Positions 45,722 through 59,200 of a stretch of 64,000 bases of DNA are shown one piece after another (within the stretch, counting starts at the first letter, position 1; each line of letters begins with the position of its first letter). The position numbers were made by a program, and so were the translations under genes. Source of the stretch: Amoebophrya sp. A120 (Eukaryota; Sar; Dinophyceae; Syndiniales; Amoebophryaceae); NCBI GenBank assembly GCA_905178155.1, contig CAJINV010000036.1, positions 51,033-115,032 of the forward strand, read 5' to 3'. Below the pieces are notes generated by a model. The model saw only the letters and a program-made list of their open reading frames with translations, was not told the origin of the DNA and made no database searches.

Positions 45722-47299
45722 CTTCGAGCAAGCGCAGGAGCATGCGAAAAGAAATCACTACGTCTGCAACGTCACCCGCTACTGCGAGCTTTTTTACCTA
45801 TAGTTTTCACTGTACAATTATGATCATCTGAACTGCTTCAGCACTTCATTTTTTATACACGCAACGTCAAAAAGAAAGATCGATCTTTTTCTTGGTCTCA
45901 GAAGTGTCACAAGTAACCGCCAACTCCAACTCGCGTGATTTCTCTTTTTCTTGCATTTTTTCAGCAATCAGGAAAATCAAAAACGCAAAGGCAAGAATGA
46001 AGCTTCTGAATAAGTAGGTATGCTTGTTGGAAAGAACAGCAATATTTATTACTGCGCGTTGAGACGGACGAAAATGTTCTTTCTCTCGAATTCGATTTTT
46101 ACCCTTTTTTATATTCAAATTCGTCTTTAACCAACAATCTATAGTTCTGTCAGTGTCGGGTGGCCCCGCGTTAGCAGTGGGACTAACACATATCCAACAC
46201 AAACTTGTACAATACGTATAAAGGTGCCGCAATGAAGAACCTCCCTGATATTAACCGATTTTATAGTAATTATCAAGGGCTTGTTAGTAAGCAGGACCGT
46301 TTACTCGACGTGGTATTCAGGGAACAATAAATTATAGACAGATACATCGAGGAGCTGTTTCTAGCATTTTACTGGTGGTCTCCTCCGTTTCATTTTGTTC
46401 ACCGGACTGAAGAATGCAAATTGAAATTAGCTATGTCGATGAGAGTCACGTTTTTCATCCGGCCTGTTGATTAAAGCTTGTGTCACAGGACAGTCGCCGT
46501 AAGTGAGAACGAGAACGACGAATAAACAACGGAGACAAAAGGTAGAGGTAGTGCGCCAACAGTCGTGCCTTCCGCATCTCACTTATGTTTTACAGGAACG
46601 TGTTCACGACAAGCGCAGTGCTCTCCGTTTGTTCAGGCTCTCTGTGGCGTATGCCTAGAATGAATAACGTGTCTGCGTGTGCACCGAAGATATTGTTATT
46701 TTTTTAAAACTTTGCAAAGCATCTTTTGTGATGGAGGAGAAGTAGCTCTCGGCTAGCGAATGGAGCGTAGTCTACTCCGCGCTATCTTGCAACATATCTG
46801 CTAGCAAGTCCTTGCATTTTTTGCGTCTTCCTCATCGGTGTTTTTTCCTCTGTGCGTTTTTTCTTTCAGCGCTATATCGCTCCGTGAGTCTTCTCCTTGT
46901 GGTTGCGCGTTTTTTTTTCACTGACAGGAGGTCGAGTCACGACTCACTCGTCAGAAACCAAACCGGGGGAGCGCGGCACGCACGAAAGCATCGCTCACCA
47001 AGGTAGTAATGAATTACATGCAGGAAAAGAGTCGGATTCCCTCCGATTACGATCGGCTCGATAAATTGATGCTATTTTCAACGCACAGAAGGCAAGCGCA
47101 TCCGTGTGGCATTGCAATTGAAGGATTCAATATCACAATTCCACATACTCAGTCGCATTAGCATTCTCAGTTTCATCTCATTGTGAATTGACACGTCTTC
47201 AGCAGGTTAGTTGGTTCCCTTCTTTCCTGAATTGTTCTTCGAGAAGGCGCGCACAAGTATTTCCGGATCTGACGAGCTGTTGTGAAAGACAAAAAAATT
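45722..47299. other. 1.6-kb AT-rich intergenic region
   Basis: No recognised gene, RNA or element between the YHYH gene and the Patched-like gene. Short open frames are scattered and lack splice or start context. Confidence 0.4.
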
Positions 47300-50200
47300 A
47301 TGGCGGAGCAGATCAACATCACTCCTCGTGAGGAGCAGGGCTCAAAAGAGTCCGTGCGGCCCTCGACGGATTCTGGATGTAAGGGAGGTATCGACACGGT
47401 GTCGGATTGGTTTGATAAGGCCTTTGACGAAGTTGGGCAAGCGTACGGTCGCCAGGCGGTGCGTCGGCCCGTCGCGTGTGCGTGTGCAGGATTTTGGGTC
47501 TTGCTCCTAACCGCCATCCCCGTCTTGGTCAGTCTGACGCAAACCGACCACAATGGGCGCCCGATGCGCAGTATTTTTTGTTTTTCTCTTGTTTAGAATA
47601 CGTTGAGCAATACACGATGTCTGGGCTCCCGCAGTTCATCCGGCCGAAACCGACATGTCGCTGCTGTCGGACACGATCTACTAGAACATGAACTGACTGT
47701 AATAGAACTAGGACTTGGCTATTTTATCTTGCACTTCCACGTAACTACAGGCCCCGTCAACAAAAACCGCGGATTTGCGTACCGCTCTGACTACAAAATG
47801 TGGTCCCCAGTCTATCGTAATGATTAGCGCACTCGCCCCGAAGTTCCTCTATCAAATTAATATTGCTAGGCTCTACTTTCGAGCGAGTTGTAAAAGCAAT
47901 TGCGTTTTGCATGACCATGACAAACATTTGTGTGCGATATTCCCCTTGCACTCCTGGAACTTTAGCAGGACAGCTGGCCGCTGATCCTCGTCCATGATGG
48001 AGGATACTGCCATACATAAATATTTTCGGTGTGATGAACAGGGAATCAGTTATTGTGATGAAGCTCCACATCAAAGCAGATCGTCGCCCTTTTTGTTCGT
48101 TTTCATTCCAAATTTGTTTTTCATTTTCTGAAATGGGCATCGGCAACAAACATTCCATAGACAGACACCGGCTGATGTTTCTGAGGCAGGGTGGGGCGCG
48201 TCTTTTCATCACCATACGGTCTCAACTCCGCAGGCGGAACGCTTGGATCGCGTGGAGAAGTCGGCCCAAAAGATGCGGAAGGATATCATAATGAAAAACG
48301 CTCCGACCTTCGTAATAAAAGCGAAGATCAATCATACTGCTGCATTGCTAAAGTTCCAGATAGCATCCAGAATCACGCACGAGCTGCGATTTTTCCTTTG
48401 TTTGCAAGCTTCGCGACGAGCAGCAGCTGCTCTGACACGACAAATATCTCGGCCTTCTCCTGTGCCTCTCCGTCGCGCGTCTTATCGCACATTTGCACTG
48501 CATTCATGTCGCTCTTGTTCCTTCATGCTCATGCAGGCCGATATGACTCACGGTGATGATTTCAATCAAGAAACATCACGTCGCAAGCTTTCAGTTGTAC
48601 AGTAGCTTTTCATGAGAAAAGGGGGATGCTTTTCACTTTGATAAAAGAGTACCTGGATTCTGCGGCGCATAAGGCAGCCGTGATCGGCTTCACGAAAAAT
48701 CCCGATATTGCCTCGGATTTGAACCATATGACTGAAAAAAAGTGTTTCATCATTATGACCATTTTGCAGTTGCTGGATTCGCATGATGAGGGAACTTGTA
48801 GCTTCGCTCAACAAAGAAAATCTGCCATGCCCCGCGCTTCCCTGGAAAAATGAAGACAGAAAAAAATAGGATGATCTGCTGCGTTTCCTGCCGACAACCG
48901 ACCAACGAACACAGGAGGCGTGGGTATCAGAAACACAATCGCATGCCCTGCATTATAATACTGTTTATGAAACATGAAACAAGCTTTTCTCCTTCCATAT
49001 ACCAGGAATGCAAAGATCAGGAGAAGGGCAAGGAAGAACAGTTTCTGTTTCTCCTCTACCGGAAAAACAACGGCGTCGATTTGTGCAAAACGGACAACTT
49101 ATCCCGCAGACATCTATAAGCTAGATAAGTACTTGTCTGCCAGCCCTCACCAGCAGCTGATAAACCTGCTTACGTACTCGCTTTATCGTAGCGGGTGGCT
49201 CTCTGGGAGAGCAAATCAATACTCATTGTGATGCATCATTGACATCTCGAAATAAACAAAGGGCGATGCATGTAGAGCAGACCCACGTAAGTAGGTAGCC
49301 GCTAGATTTCGGCGGGATACAGCGTCGACAAGATCTGGAATTGGGAACAGTACGTTAAGAAGCGTGTCACGAAGGAGGGAAAGGGGTAAAATTTTCTTCC
49401 TGCACCATATTTTTAACACACTGCTGATAGATATCATGCGTGCCCGCACAATGCACGACACTACAAACTGTTTACTCAATGGAAGCACGTAAGAATAAAG
49501 CAGACAGGTCTGATCGTGTTCGTGAATGATAGCAGTATATTTATAAAGATCCACGACATCAACACCAGTCGGCAGAAGTTCTAGTAAAAAGCGTTGTACT
49601 TGCTTTTATGACTATGACGCAACAGGTACGCGTATGGCCCGGACTTCTGTCCGCTCAATCCTGACATGAACATCGGACCCCGCATGATGGCCCGAAATGC
49701 AACCGGCTGGAATGGAGCTGCATCCAACATTTTGTACCATAAGACCTTCTCAAACGTTACAATCTCAAACGTTACGGTTACAATTGAGTCTGGGATTTGT
49801 CTTGTTGCATGATGAGCATGACAGACTCGCAGAGCGTTCCACTTTCTGCAATACAAATTTCGCCCGATTCTACTGCGGTTTGGAGCTCCAAAACTTGTCA
49901 TGCGCAATCCTGTGGGAGTTGGCTAGATCACGCACTTCTTGCATCACAGACTTCCATACTCTGTTGTAATGTTTGAGATTGTAACACTTGAGCAGGTTAT
50001 ATACCAGACCCAGGGTTTTATGGAGCCATGTGACAACTACAAAACCGCAGGGCATCCCGGCTACCACGAACACAAAGCGTGCGTGTTGAAAGGTCAGAGC
50101 CCCACGATCAAACTATCGCAAGAACTGCCCTTGTCTTCTTTACTGTAAGTACTTGGCGAAATGCAACACAGATGCACAGGCCTGAGTGAACAAGAAGTAG

Positions 50201-53200
50201 AGCATCTGTTTTACAACAGTGGCATGTCAAAAGGCGAATAGATACCGCAACAGGAGAAAAATCTATCAACACTTGCTTCTTTCGCAAGTAGGTACTAACT
50301 TGTTCTTCAAGATCTCGTCTCAGGCAGAAAGGACTATACTAGCTATTCCTGCACGGAATCATGACGACAGTTCTTCTTTTCATACGCCTGCGAGTGCGAA
50401 GACCGTTCCGCGTGCACGACAACGTAAGAACTTAAAATTGAAAACTCTGATGCCGCAGTAGTTTATTCGCTTTTGGTTTTGGATGAAGAAGGAGAATGAA
50501 ATACACATCCTCTTCCTCGTGGTGAAGATTACGATTACCCTGTTAGAAACCTGCATCATAAATTATGATTGCAGAAACTCGACCTATTGGGGTGCGACGC
50601 GACCAGATGTCCGGGTGTGCAAGACCACGGCGGACAGCACGTGCATCGACGACAGAGGGGGCTACTCTGCGAGTGCCTGCGTCCGCTGCGCGGAAAAAGA
50701 TTCCAACACGCCAGGTCTCACTGCAAAAAAGGGCGACTCCTCCACGCCGGGAACTTGTCTCGAAGACATGCGCGTCGGCTTCAACAGGTTTCTCACTTTA
50801 TTGCTTCGTTCATTCATTCTAATACTTCCTCCAATTTTGGTTTTGCTTTTGTCCTCATTATTTATTGTACCAAATCCTGCTGCTATGCTATTTCTACCCG
50901 GCACGAAACCGTTGCGACGTGGTGAGCCACAGAAACCTTGCTGGTTCTGGAAATGTGGATGCACAATTTAGAAGTCACAGTCAGAAATGAAACTGATTCT
51001 ACGAACTTACTGCTACCGCAGGGACCAAATGCCGCAGGCCTTTTGGTGCAGCAATTTGGTATCACATTGAATGAAAATGATCTTCCTCGTCATTCAATTT
51101 TGTGGTCGTAAATTAAATGGCGCATTCCTTGTGTCGTGTGTATATGATTCATAAGTGATAAATTCTGAGCGCAGTGCTAGAGATAACCTGACGCGCCGGC
51201 AAAAGGAACGAGGGGCAAGTAGCGCTGCCACCTAGTCTTCGTTGCGCGCTCGTCAGAGGCTCAGCTACCGCTACGCATCGATTGATATACCGTTGGTGCA
51301 GAAGATGAGTTGGGATATTAAAGTACCTGCAGGGGCAGGTTGTGGCTAGTTGCATGTTTTTGTTTTAATATTCTTACCTTCAAATAATTGGTTGCTTTAT
51401 TGAAGTGCAATGCATGGACTTGCCACTGCACCAGTCTGGACGGGGGAGATCCTTTTCAAAGCAATAGTTTGCGTTTTTGTCGCCCGTTGGGTTGATGAAT
51501 GCCGTCGCCTACGTATCATTTGCAAAACGGCCCCTACTTACTCCCCATCAAGTCCTTTGTTTCTGGCTGCACTGTATAAACCAAATACTTACATCAAATT
51601 TCCGTATTTAAATGCAAGAAAATATGCATGTTGATGGTCTTTTGATTATTGTGCAGCTACATCATGGACATTCACATTTTCTACTACTTAACGTCGCTTT
51701 AGGTGCTGTAAACTCGTGGCGCACCAGCGCACACGCCACACAATCACAAAGTGTGTGAGTGCCGTTCGGGTGCGACCCTGCAAAATAGCAGCGAGCAGCA
51801 GAAGTGATATGTAATGTATCGTTCTTGTAGTTCTCACTGCGGTTGTTGTGGGGAAGGACAGGGGCTTGTCGCATATGATACTAGAACTTCGACGCCTCGG
51901 TTGACGACCCCACGCACTGGGCCGTGATGCTCCGACCCAGTCCGGATCCGCAGGACCCCGCTGCCGCGGAAACCCGTGCGAACAAATACGGTCCGGTGAT
52001 CAGTGACAGTCACTACGGCGCCTCTACACTTGGGCTGCTCCGGGAGTTCAGTTTCCGCCCAGTGATGGCGGGCTTCATGACAGACGTGGTGCTCTCTATC
52101 ACAGAGAAAAAATTGCACGTCTGCCTTTAGCTTTACCAGATTTGTGCGTAGTTGAATAATTTGCATTCTGTTTTGCACGTGTACGAGTTCGCATTAGTAT
52201 TTTGTTTTTGGATATATGTTTGAATTTCCGCGAATAATGTATGCCCCGCGATTTTTCGCTTAGATGTCCGAAAATGCCTGGCCTTAGCAAAGGGAGCCAC
52301 GACCTATGGCCTCAGGGATGCAGGCTGTTCCTGCCCCGCAACGGGGAGAGGGCAGTTGCGTGGAGTACAAAACTCTTTACTCAAAATCAGCAGTATCGCT
52401 TTATCAGGTTTGAAGAAAAATACGCCATTCGTTTTCTCTGGCATATTTTCCGGGACCCACCGAGACCGACGGCAGGAACTGGTGAGGAATGGAACTTGCG
52501 ACCAGTGTATCAACTGTAAAAATGTCTGGGTCTGGAAGAATTCATGTTTGTCATGGTTGTCTGGCATGACTCTTAAATCTGTCATGCACGTTACCCAAGA
52601 GCTCCGTTTTTCTGTGATGCAGAAGGGCAGTTTGTCATGCAGAATAGGCAACACCTAGGAGCTCAGAAACTTGTCATGCTGAGCCAGCATTTGTAGCCTC
52701 ATCATGAGACGCCAACCAGCATCACAAGTTTCCAGACCCAGACATTTTTACTTTTGATACAGTGTCGCGCCGAGCTCGAAACAGCGTACGTCGCGGACCT
52801 GGACCGTTTCAACGGCAGCTACGTCGCTCCCGCGGACTCGTGCAGTGACTGCCACAAGGGCGGCGACGACGCGTGTTACGGCTGCGTCGCGGGCGGCGCG
52901 GGCGGGCCGCTCCCCCCGGGCGCAGATCCCAACCTCGAAAACACCAACCGCGATCCCGCCCTCCCGGGAAACCAGAACGTCGCCGAGTGCATGGGCTACA
53001 CGACAGAAAACGACTGCTGGACCAACGGCTGCCAGTGGTACACGTCCACCTTCCTGGCGGCTTTCACCAACGCAGGTGGGTTGGACCCGGCACACTGGAC
53101 CCCGGCTGGTGCTGCCACGGTATCCCTTGTGGAAAAGTGCTCGTCACCCCCAGACTTCTCGTGCCATTTCGCATGATGCCCAGAAAAGAATGTGTCTCGT

Positions 53201-56200
53201 GTGCGGCGGCCCCTCGACGGGCATGTGTAGTCGTATTTATTCTCGTGCTCATGCTTATTCACGCAGCCAGGGCCACGGTAGCTAAGCACGACTTCTACTT
53301 CGCTTACCCACATACACATTAGTCATGACTCCCACCACTTGAACTTCTTGACACGTAGTGCAGAAGAATTCCCATTTTGAATCTTGGGTGGCGTCGCTTT
53401 TGCGCACGATACCTGGGCATTTGTCGTCTATGCATTGTAAATATTTATCTGGATCTGGTTCCACAGTGGAAGCAAACGTTGTGCTTGTGATGCTCGGTTG
53501 GCATGACTGTGATGTATCGTCATCCTCGATGTGTTGTGGTCACGCATGTTGACACGACAACGGTGCAGTTGTTTGCACGCAATTGCTGTTCATGCTTAGC
53601 TGCGTACTGATCGCTTGTGTGCAGAGAGCATCCACGAATTGACGTAACATGCTTGTTCAGGCGCCAGATCAATCTTTGCCGTCTATAGCGACCGTGCGTC
53701 GACGACTCGCGCACTATTTTTCGGCATCCGGTGGTCACCTTGGCCGGTTGCGCCGTCCAGGATACGGCCTGCGCGTGTGGAGTGAACTCCGGCGGCTATT
53801 GTGAGGAAAAACGTACCCACACCAGAGTTGTAATGCAGATTTGCAAAGACAGGAAGACCTGTAATGCGCATCCCCATGAGAGCCATTCCCAGTCGTGTTT
53901 TGGAATTTGTGATGCTGTGAACAGGATGAGCAGATGAATCTGTGATGCGGATGCACTTGCTAACCTGCACTACACTGCATAGTGAAGCTTGTCACGCGTG
54001 ACTCACAAAACTCCTGGGTTTGTGTTGCAAAATCCCCATCCTGACTCTGGTGTGGGTACGTTTTTACTCAGGATAGCGGCTGCGCGATCGCCATGGCCTG
54101 GGATGTCGCTTCGCGGGCCTGCCCCCATGTCTGCCCGCAACATATTGGCAGCGCCGTTTCGATGAACAACAAAAACTGTGCCAGTTCGGGCGTGAACCCG
54201 GACCTCCCGCCCCGGAGCCGCACCATGCTCCGGAGGCTGAAGGACGCGCAAGAACAACAGAGCACGACAAAGACCTCCTCCGCCGAAACCTCCACGTCCG
54301 CACGCAAGTTGTCCGTCGCCCCCGCTGTGGCCGAGGGTACGGCTACGCAGGAACAGTGCCAGGCCTGCCGCGAGTACGTGACGCAAGGCCTGCCCGCGAG
54401 TCGCGACAGCCTCGATGGGGACGGTTCCAAGGTGCGCGACACGATGGCAGCCAGTTACGAGGCGGAAAACTGCAAGGGGTTCCTGGTGGCCATCCGCATG
54501 CGCGCCGAGTGCGAGCTGAACCACCCCGACTGGCGCCGTATCTCCAACAACTGGACGCCGCCGCAGTTGATATCAAATGCAACAGTGTCTGGGTCTGGAA
54601 GAATGCAAGTTTGTCATGATGCTTGTCCGGCATGATTCGACGAGAATCTGTGTTGCATAGGCACGAAAAGACCCTCTTACCTGTCATGCAAAAACGCAGC
54701 TTGCCATGCGGAATACGTAAGACATGGCAGCCAAAAAATTTGCGATGCATAGCTGCGTACTGCAGTCCGGCTATCATCCACTTTTTGCATCACAAGTTTC
54801 CAGACCCAGACACTTTTACAATCCATAGCTGAAGGACCGGGACGATTGGGTCCGCGAAATGATTAGCGAGTACAACGAGAACTACAAGTATTCAATAAAA
54901 AAACACCCTCACAATCACTTTTGCACATTTTTGCAATACAAAAATTTTTGTCATGCGCAAAAATGCATCACAGTCAAGAGTTATTGGTGATTTCCCTTTG
55001 TGTTTTTGCAATACAAGAAAAATTTGTCATGCGAGAGAAATTTCTGGTGCAAAACCTCCTAAATGTGATTGTGATGGTGTTTCTTCCTTGGATGACAAGA
55101 AGGATCCCGAGACGGGGGAGAAGCTGGACGCGCCCCCCGCGGGCAAAACGTATGCGGGCGAGCCCAGCCGATGGCGCCAGCTGGAGGACGCCGGCATCGG
55201 GGTCACCATGTACCACCCCTACTTCCTGGGCCAGGAGACGACGGAGCTCGTCGTAGCGGAATTGGCATCCCTGTCTCTGACCTTACGCAGGAAAAAGATT
55301 TGTTGCTTTTCATCTTCGATCTGTCCTTTATTTCTAATCTGTGCAGCTCCAGGATGGTCCTGGCAGGACGCCACAATGTCTCAACATGCATGGCCAGCGA
55401 CACATCATGATACACAAGAAAACTCCACGGCCATATTAATCTTCGGCATGATCATATGTGTACGACGGACGAGCATAAGTAGCAGGCTTGTTCTACGTGG
55501 GAATAAAAGTAGTTGTGCATTTTCTACTGCTGCAGCACCGCGGATAAGTAATTCATTACGCTGATCGATCGATCCTGGCACAGCACCACCATGATTTTTT
55601 TTTCTGCATAGGTGTTTGTACTCATGTACTTCTTCCTGATCGCCGCCATCGGCCCGAAACAGTGGCGGCGGTGGGTGTTGAGCTCCCTCGTGCTGGTGCA
55701 GCCCTTCCTCGCCATCCTGCTCGCTATGTATCAAATGTAAAAATGTCTGGGTCTGGAAACTTGTGATGCTGAGTGGCGTAGCATGAGGAGGCCTCAAGTG
55801 CTGGCCCAGCATGACAAATTTCTGAGCTTGTAGGTGTTGCCTATTCTGCATGACAAATTGCGTCTCCGCATGACAGAAAAACGCTGCTCTTGGGCAACGT
55901 GCATGACAGGTTTATGAGTCATGCCAGACAAGCATGACAAACATGCATCCTTCCAGACCCAGACATTTTTACATTTGATACTATGGGCATGAGTGCAATC
56001 CCCTGGTGGTGGTGGGTGCCCGGTGACCTGGACCGGGACGGCGAGGAGGACTATCGAAAGGAAAAATCCCCCCTCCCCATATCAAAACTGAATTTCTGAT
56101 GCTGGATTTGCTTACACAAATCAGCTTTGTATTGCAGAGAGGCACTGCGGCCACGTCCCCAGGCTAGGTAGGGGCGTATGGGTCTAGTTGTTCAGCATGG

Positions 56201-59200
56201 CAAACGGCTCCCCTTTAGGCCCAACAGCATGACAAGCCGCTTCCATAATATGGCGAGCGCTTCTGTCCTTGTCTTCTTGCAAGGCAAACGTGATTTGTGA
56301 CCTCAAATCAGCAACACAGATCTTCGGAGACATACCTTTTCAATATGGGGAGGGGGGAGTTTTCCTTACGATAAGGATATGGTGGTCCCCACCACCGTGC
56401 TCACCGCCCTGGGTCTGCACTTGATGCTCGCGGTCGTCGTGGATTACGACATTATCCTCGTGCGGGCGTTCGACCGCATCACCAAGATGCTGCCGTTTGA
56501 GGACCGGGTGGCCGTGGCCGCCGGGTACGCCCACCGAACCGTCTCCGTGTCGATGTTGGTCGGCGTCGCGGCCTTCGCCCTCGGTTCCTTCGTGGATCTC
56601 CCGGTGCTCACCTACTTCTGTTGGCAGTCCTTCGTGGCGATGATCGGCCTGTACGTGGGGATGTATTACAAGGAAAAATGCCCCCACCCCCAGCTTGGCA
56701 GCATTTGTATTGCAAACCCTTCCAACAGAAACATTCCCCGTCTTGCATATCTCAGCATCACAGATTTTCGATGCTGAATAGGTCAAATTTGTGTTGCGAA
56801 GCAGCCCAACAGCAGCCGGATCTGTTATGCACAAGGCACCTTGCGCACCCAGATTCTGCATCAGAAACGCTCGCAATCCTTTGATGCAAGACAAAAAGCT
56901 TTCATTTGGAAACTTTGCATGACAAATTGAGGGGTGGGGGCGTTTTTCACTGTAATAGGATGTTCTCCATGTTCCTGGCGACCATGGTCATGCTGGAAAA
57001 GCAGGACCCCGCCAACGCGCAGTATCAAATGCAAAAATGTCTGGGTCTGGAAGATTGCCAGGTTTGTCATGCACATTTTGCATGACTCCTGATGTCTGTG
57101 ATGCATTCCCTAGCATCACAGACTTTCTGAGGGCTTCCTGATGCCTATACCGCATGACAAATGCTCTTTCCGTGTAGCAAAACTTGGACCCTCTTTGCTG
57201 CTCATGCAATACAGATTTTTTTAGAATCCAAAATCAGCATGACAAGTTGGATTCTTCCAGACCCAGACATTTTTACAGTTGATACGCAGGAGGAAAACGT
57301 GAAAAATCTGACCGCAAAGTCGACGATGAAAAAACTGGTGGTGAAGAACTCCGCGGACATGAAATTCGCGAACGCGCTCTCCAAGCCGGTCATCGTCGCG
57401 GGCATCTGCGTCGTGGAGCTCGCTTTCATCTGCCTGTACCTCTTCGGCGAGCCGTTGAAGGCCGAGTTCGAGGGGAGCCGGTACCTGCTGCCGGACAGCA
57501 AGGTGCGCGTGTTCACGCTGAAGGTGGACGAGATGGGGGGGCTCCCGGATCCGGTCTCCGTGTGGTTGCCGCCCTCGCATATCGGCCAGTACCACAAGAA
57601 GGAAAACCGCCAGTACTACATGCAGGTGATCGACCAGATGCGCGCCATCCCGGAGGTGAAGGCCATTGACGCCGGCCTGCCGAGTCTCTGGTCCTGGTTG
57701 CATGAGTACGAGGCGCAGCTCCGGGGCGTACAGGGCTTCCAGGGCTTCGAGAAGGCGCAGGACCCGGGCTACAACGCCTATTCTGCGAACTACGACACCA
57801 CCGCCGGCGAGTACCGCCCGGCCCATGCGTACGCGTCCACCTACGCGCACAAGGGCTGCGTGGCCTGCCCGCGCATGATCCGGTCCGCCTACTACGATAC
57901 CGCTTTGCGACTCCCCGACACCATGACCGACGCCCAGATTGACTTGATTTTCGCCGCCCCCGCGGCATTGACCAAGGAGCACAACGGCCCCTTCGTGCAG
58001 TTTTTGGTCAAAGACGTGGATTACAGCGTGCCGGGCCTCGAGTTCTACTCCGGCGGCCAGGGTGCCGCCATCACGGTGAACAGCGCCGCGTCGCTGGCGG
58101 ACGCCTTCCAGGGCACTTTGGCCTCGGACGGGTTCCACATCGCCTCCGTCACCAAGGTTGCGCCCAGCTCCTCCACCTGCGGCGAGGTGCTGCGTTCGCT
58201 GAACCCGAAGCACGCCGACGAACGCTTCGCCAACGACACCTCGGTGGCCAGTTTCAAGTGGTGGCTGAAGTCCGAAGTGAACAAACTCAGCACCGGCGGC
58301 AAGCTGGAAATCTATCAAATGCAAAAATGTCTGGGTCTGGAAACTTGTGATGCTGGGTGGCGTAACATGAGGAGCCCACAAGTGCTGGCCCAGCATGACA
58401 AGTTTCTGAGCTTCTAGGTGTTGCCTCTTCTGCATGACAAACTGCGTTTCTGCATGACAGAAAAGTGGCGCTCTTGGGTAACGTGCATGACAGATTTGAG
58501 AGTCATGCCAGACACGAATGACAAACATGGACTCTTCCAGACCCAGACATTTTTACATTTGATAAAATCCGCTTCAAATCCATTTTCGGCGGCCGGTTCG
58601 CGACCGACGACACCTTCTTGAGCGACAAGGTGGCCTGCTCCAACCGGACGGACTACGTCGGCGTGCGGGAAGACTTCTGGGGTACGCCGGAGGGGGAGCC
58701 CTACTTCTACGACTTCGTGCACGACTTCTACGAGAACTGGGACCAGTACAAGACCTGCTGCGCCACCCAGTACCGCCCCAACACGCTGCTGGACAAGCGG
58801 GCGGGGATATTGAGAGGAAAAATCCCCCCTCCCCATATCGAAAAGGTATGTTTCCACAAATTTGTCTTGCTGATTTGATGCCGCAAATCACGCCTGTCTT
58901 GCAAGAAGACGACGCCACAGGCTCTGCCGCATTATGCAGGCGGTTTGTGATGCTGTTGGGCCTACAGCATAAACGTTTCTCATGCTAAGCGCCTAGGCCA
59001 AAACCTCTCTACTCAGGCTTGGGAGGAGCCTGAAGTCCTCTACTGCAAGACAAACCTGATTTGTGCACGCAAGTCCAGCATCAGAAACTTCCTTTTGATA
59101 TGGGGAGGGGGGATTTTTCCTTGTGATAGGGGAAGGAGAACAAGCCCCACACCGCGGTCTTCCCCAAGGTGGAATCCGCGGCGGGCCGCATCCACTGGGC

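Noticed and set aside
57221-58528. 435-codon minus-strand ORF
   Set aside because: Antisense shadow of the large exon of the Patched-like gene; rich in His/Arg/Ala/Gly/Val with no motif.
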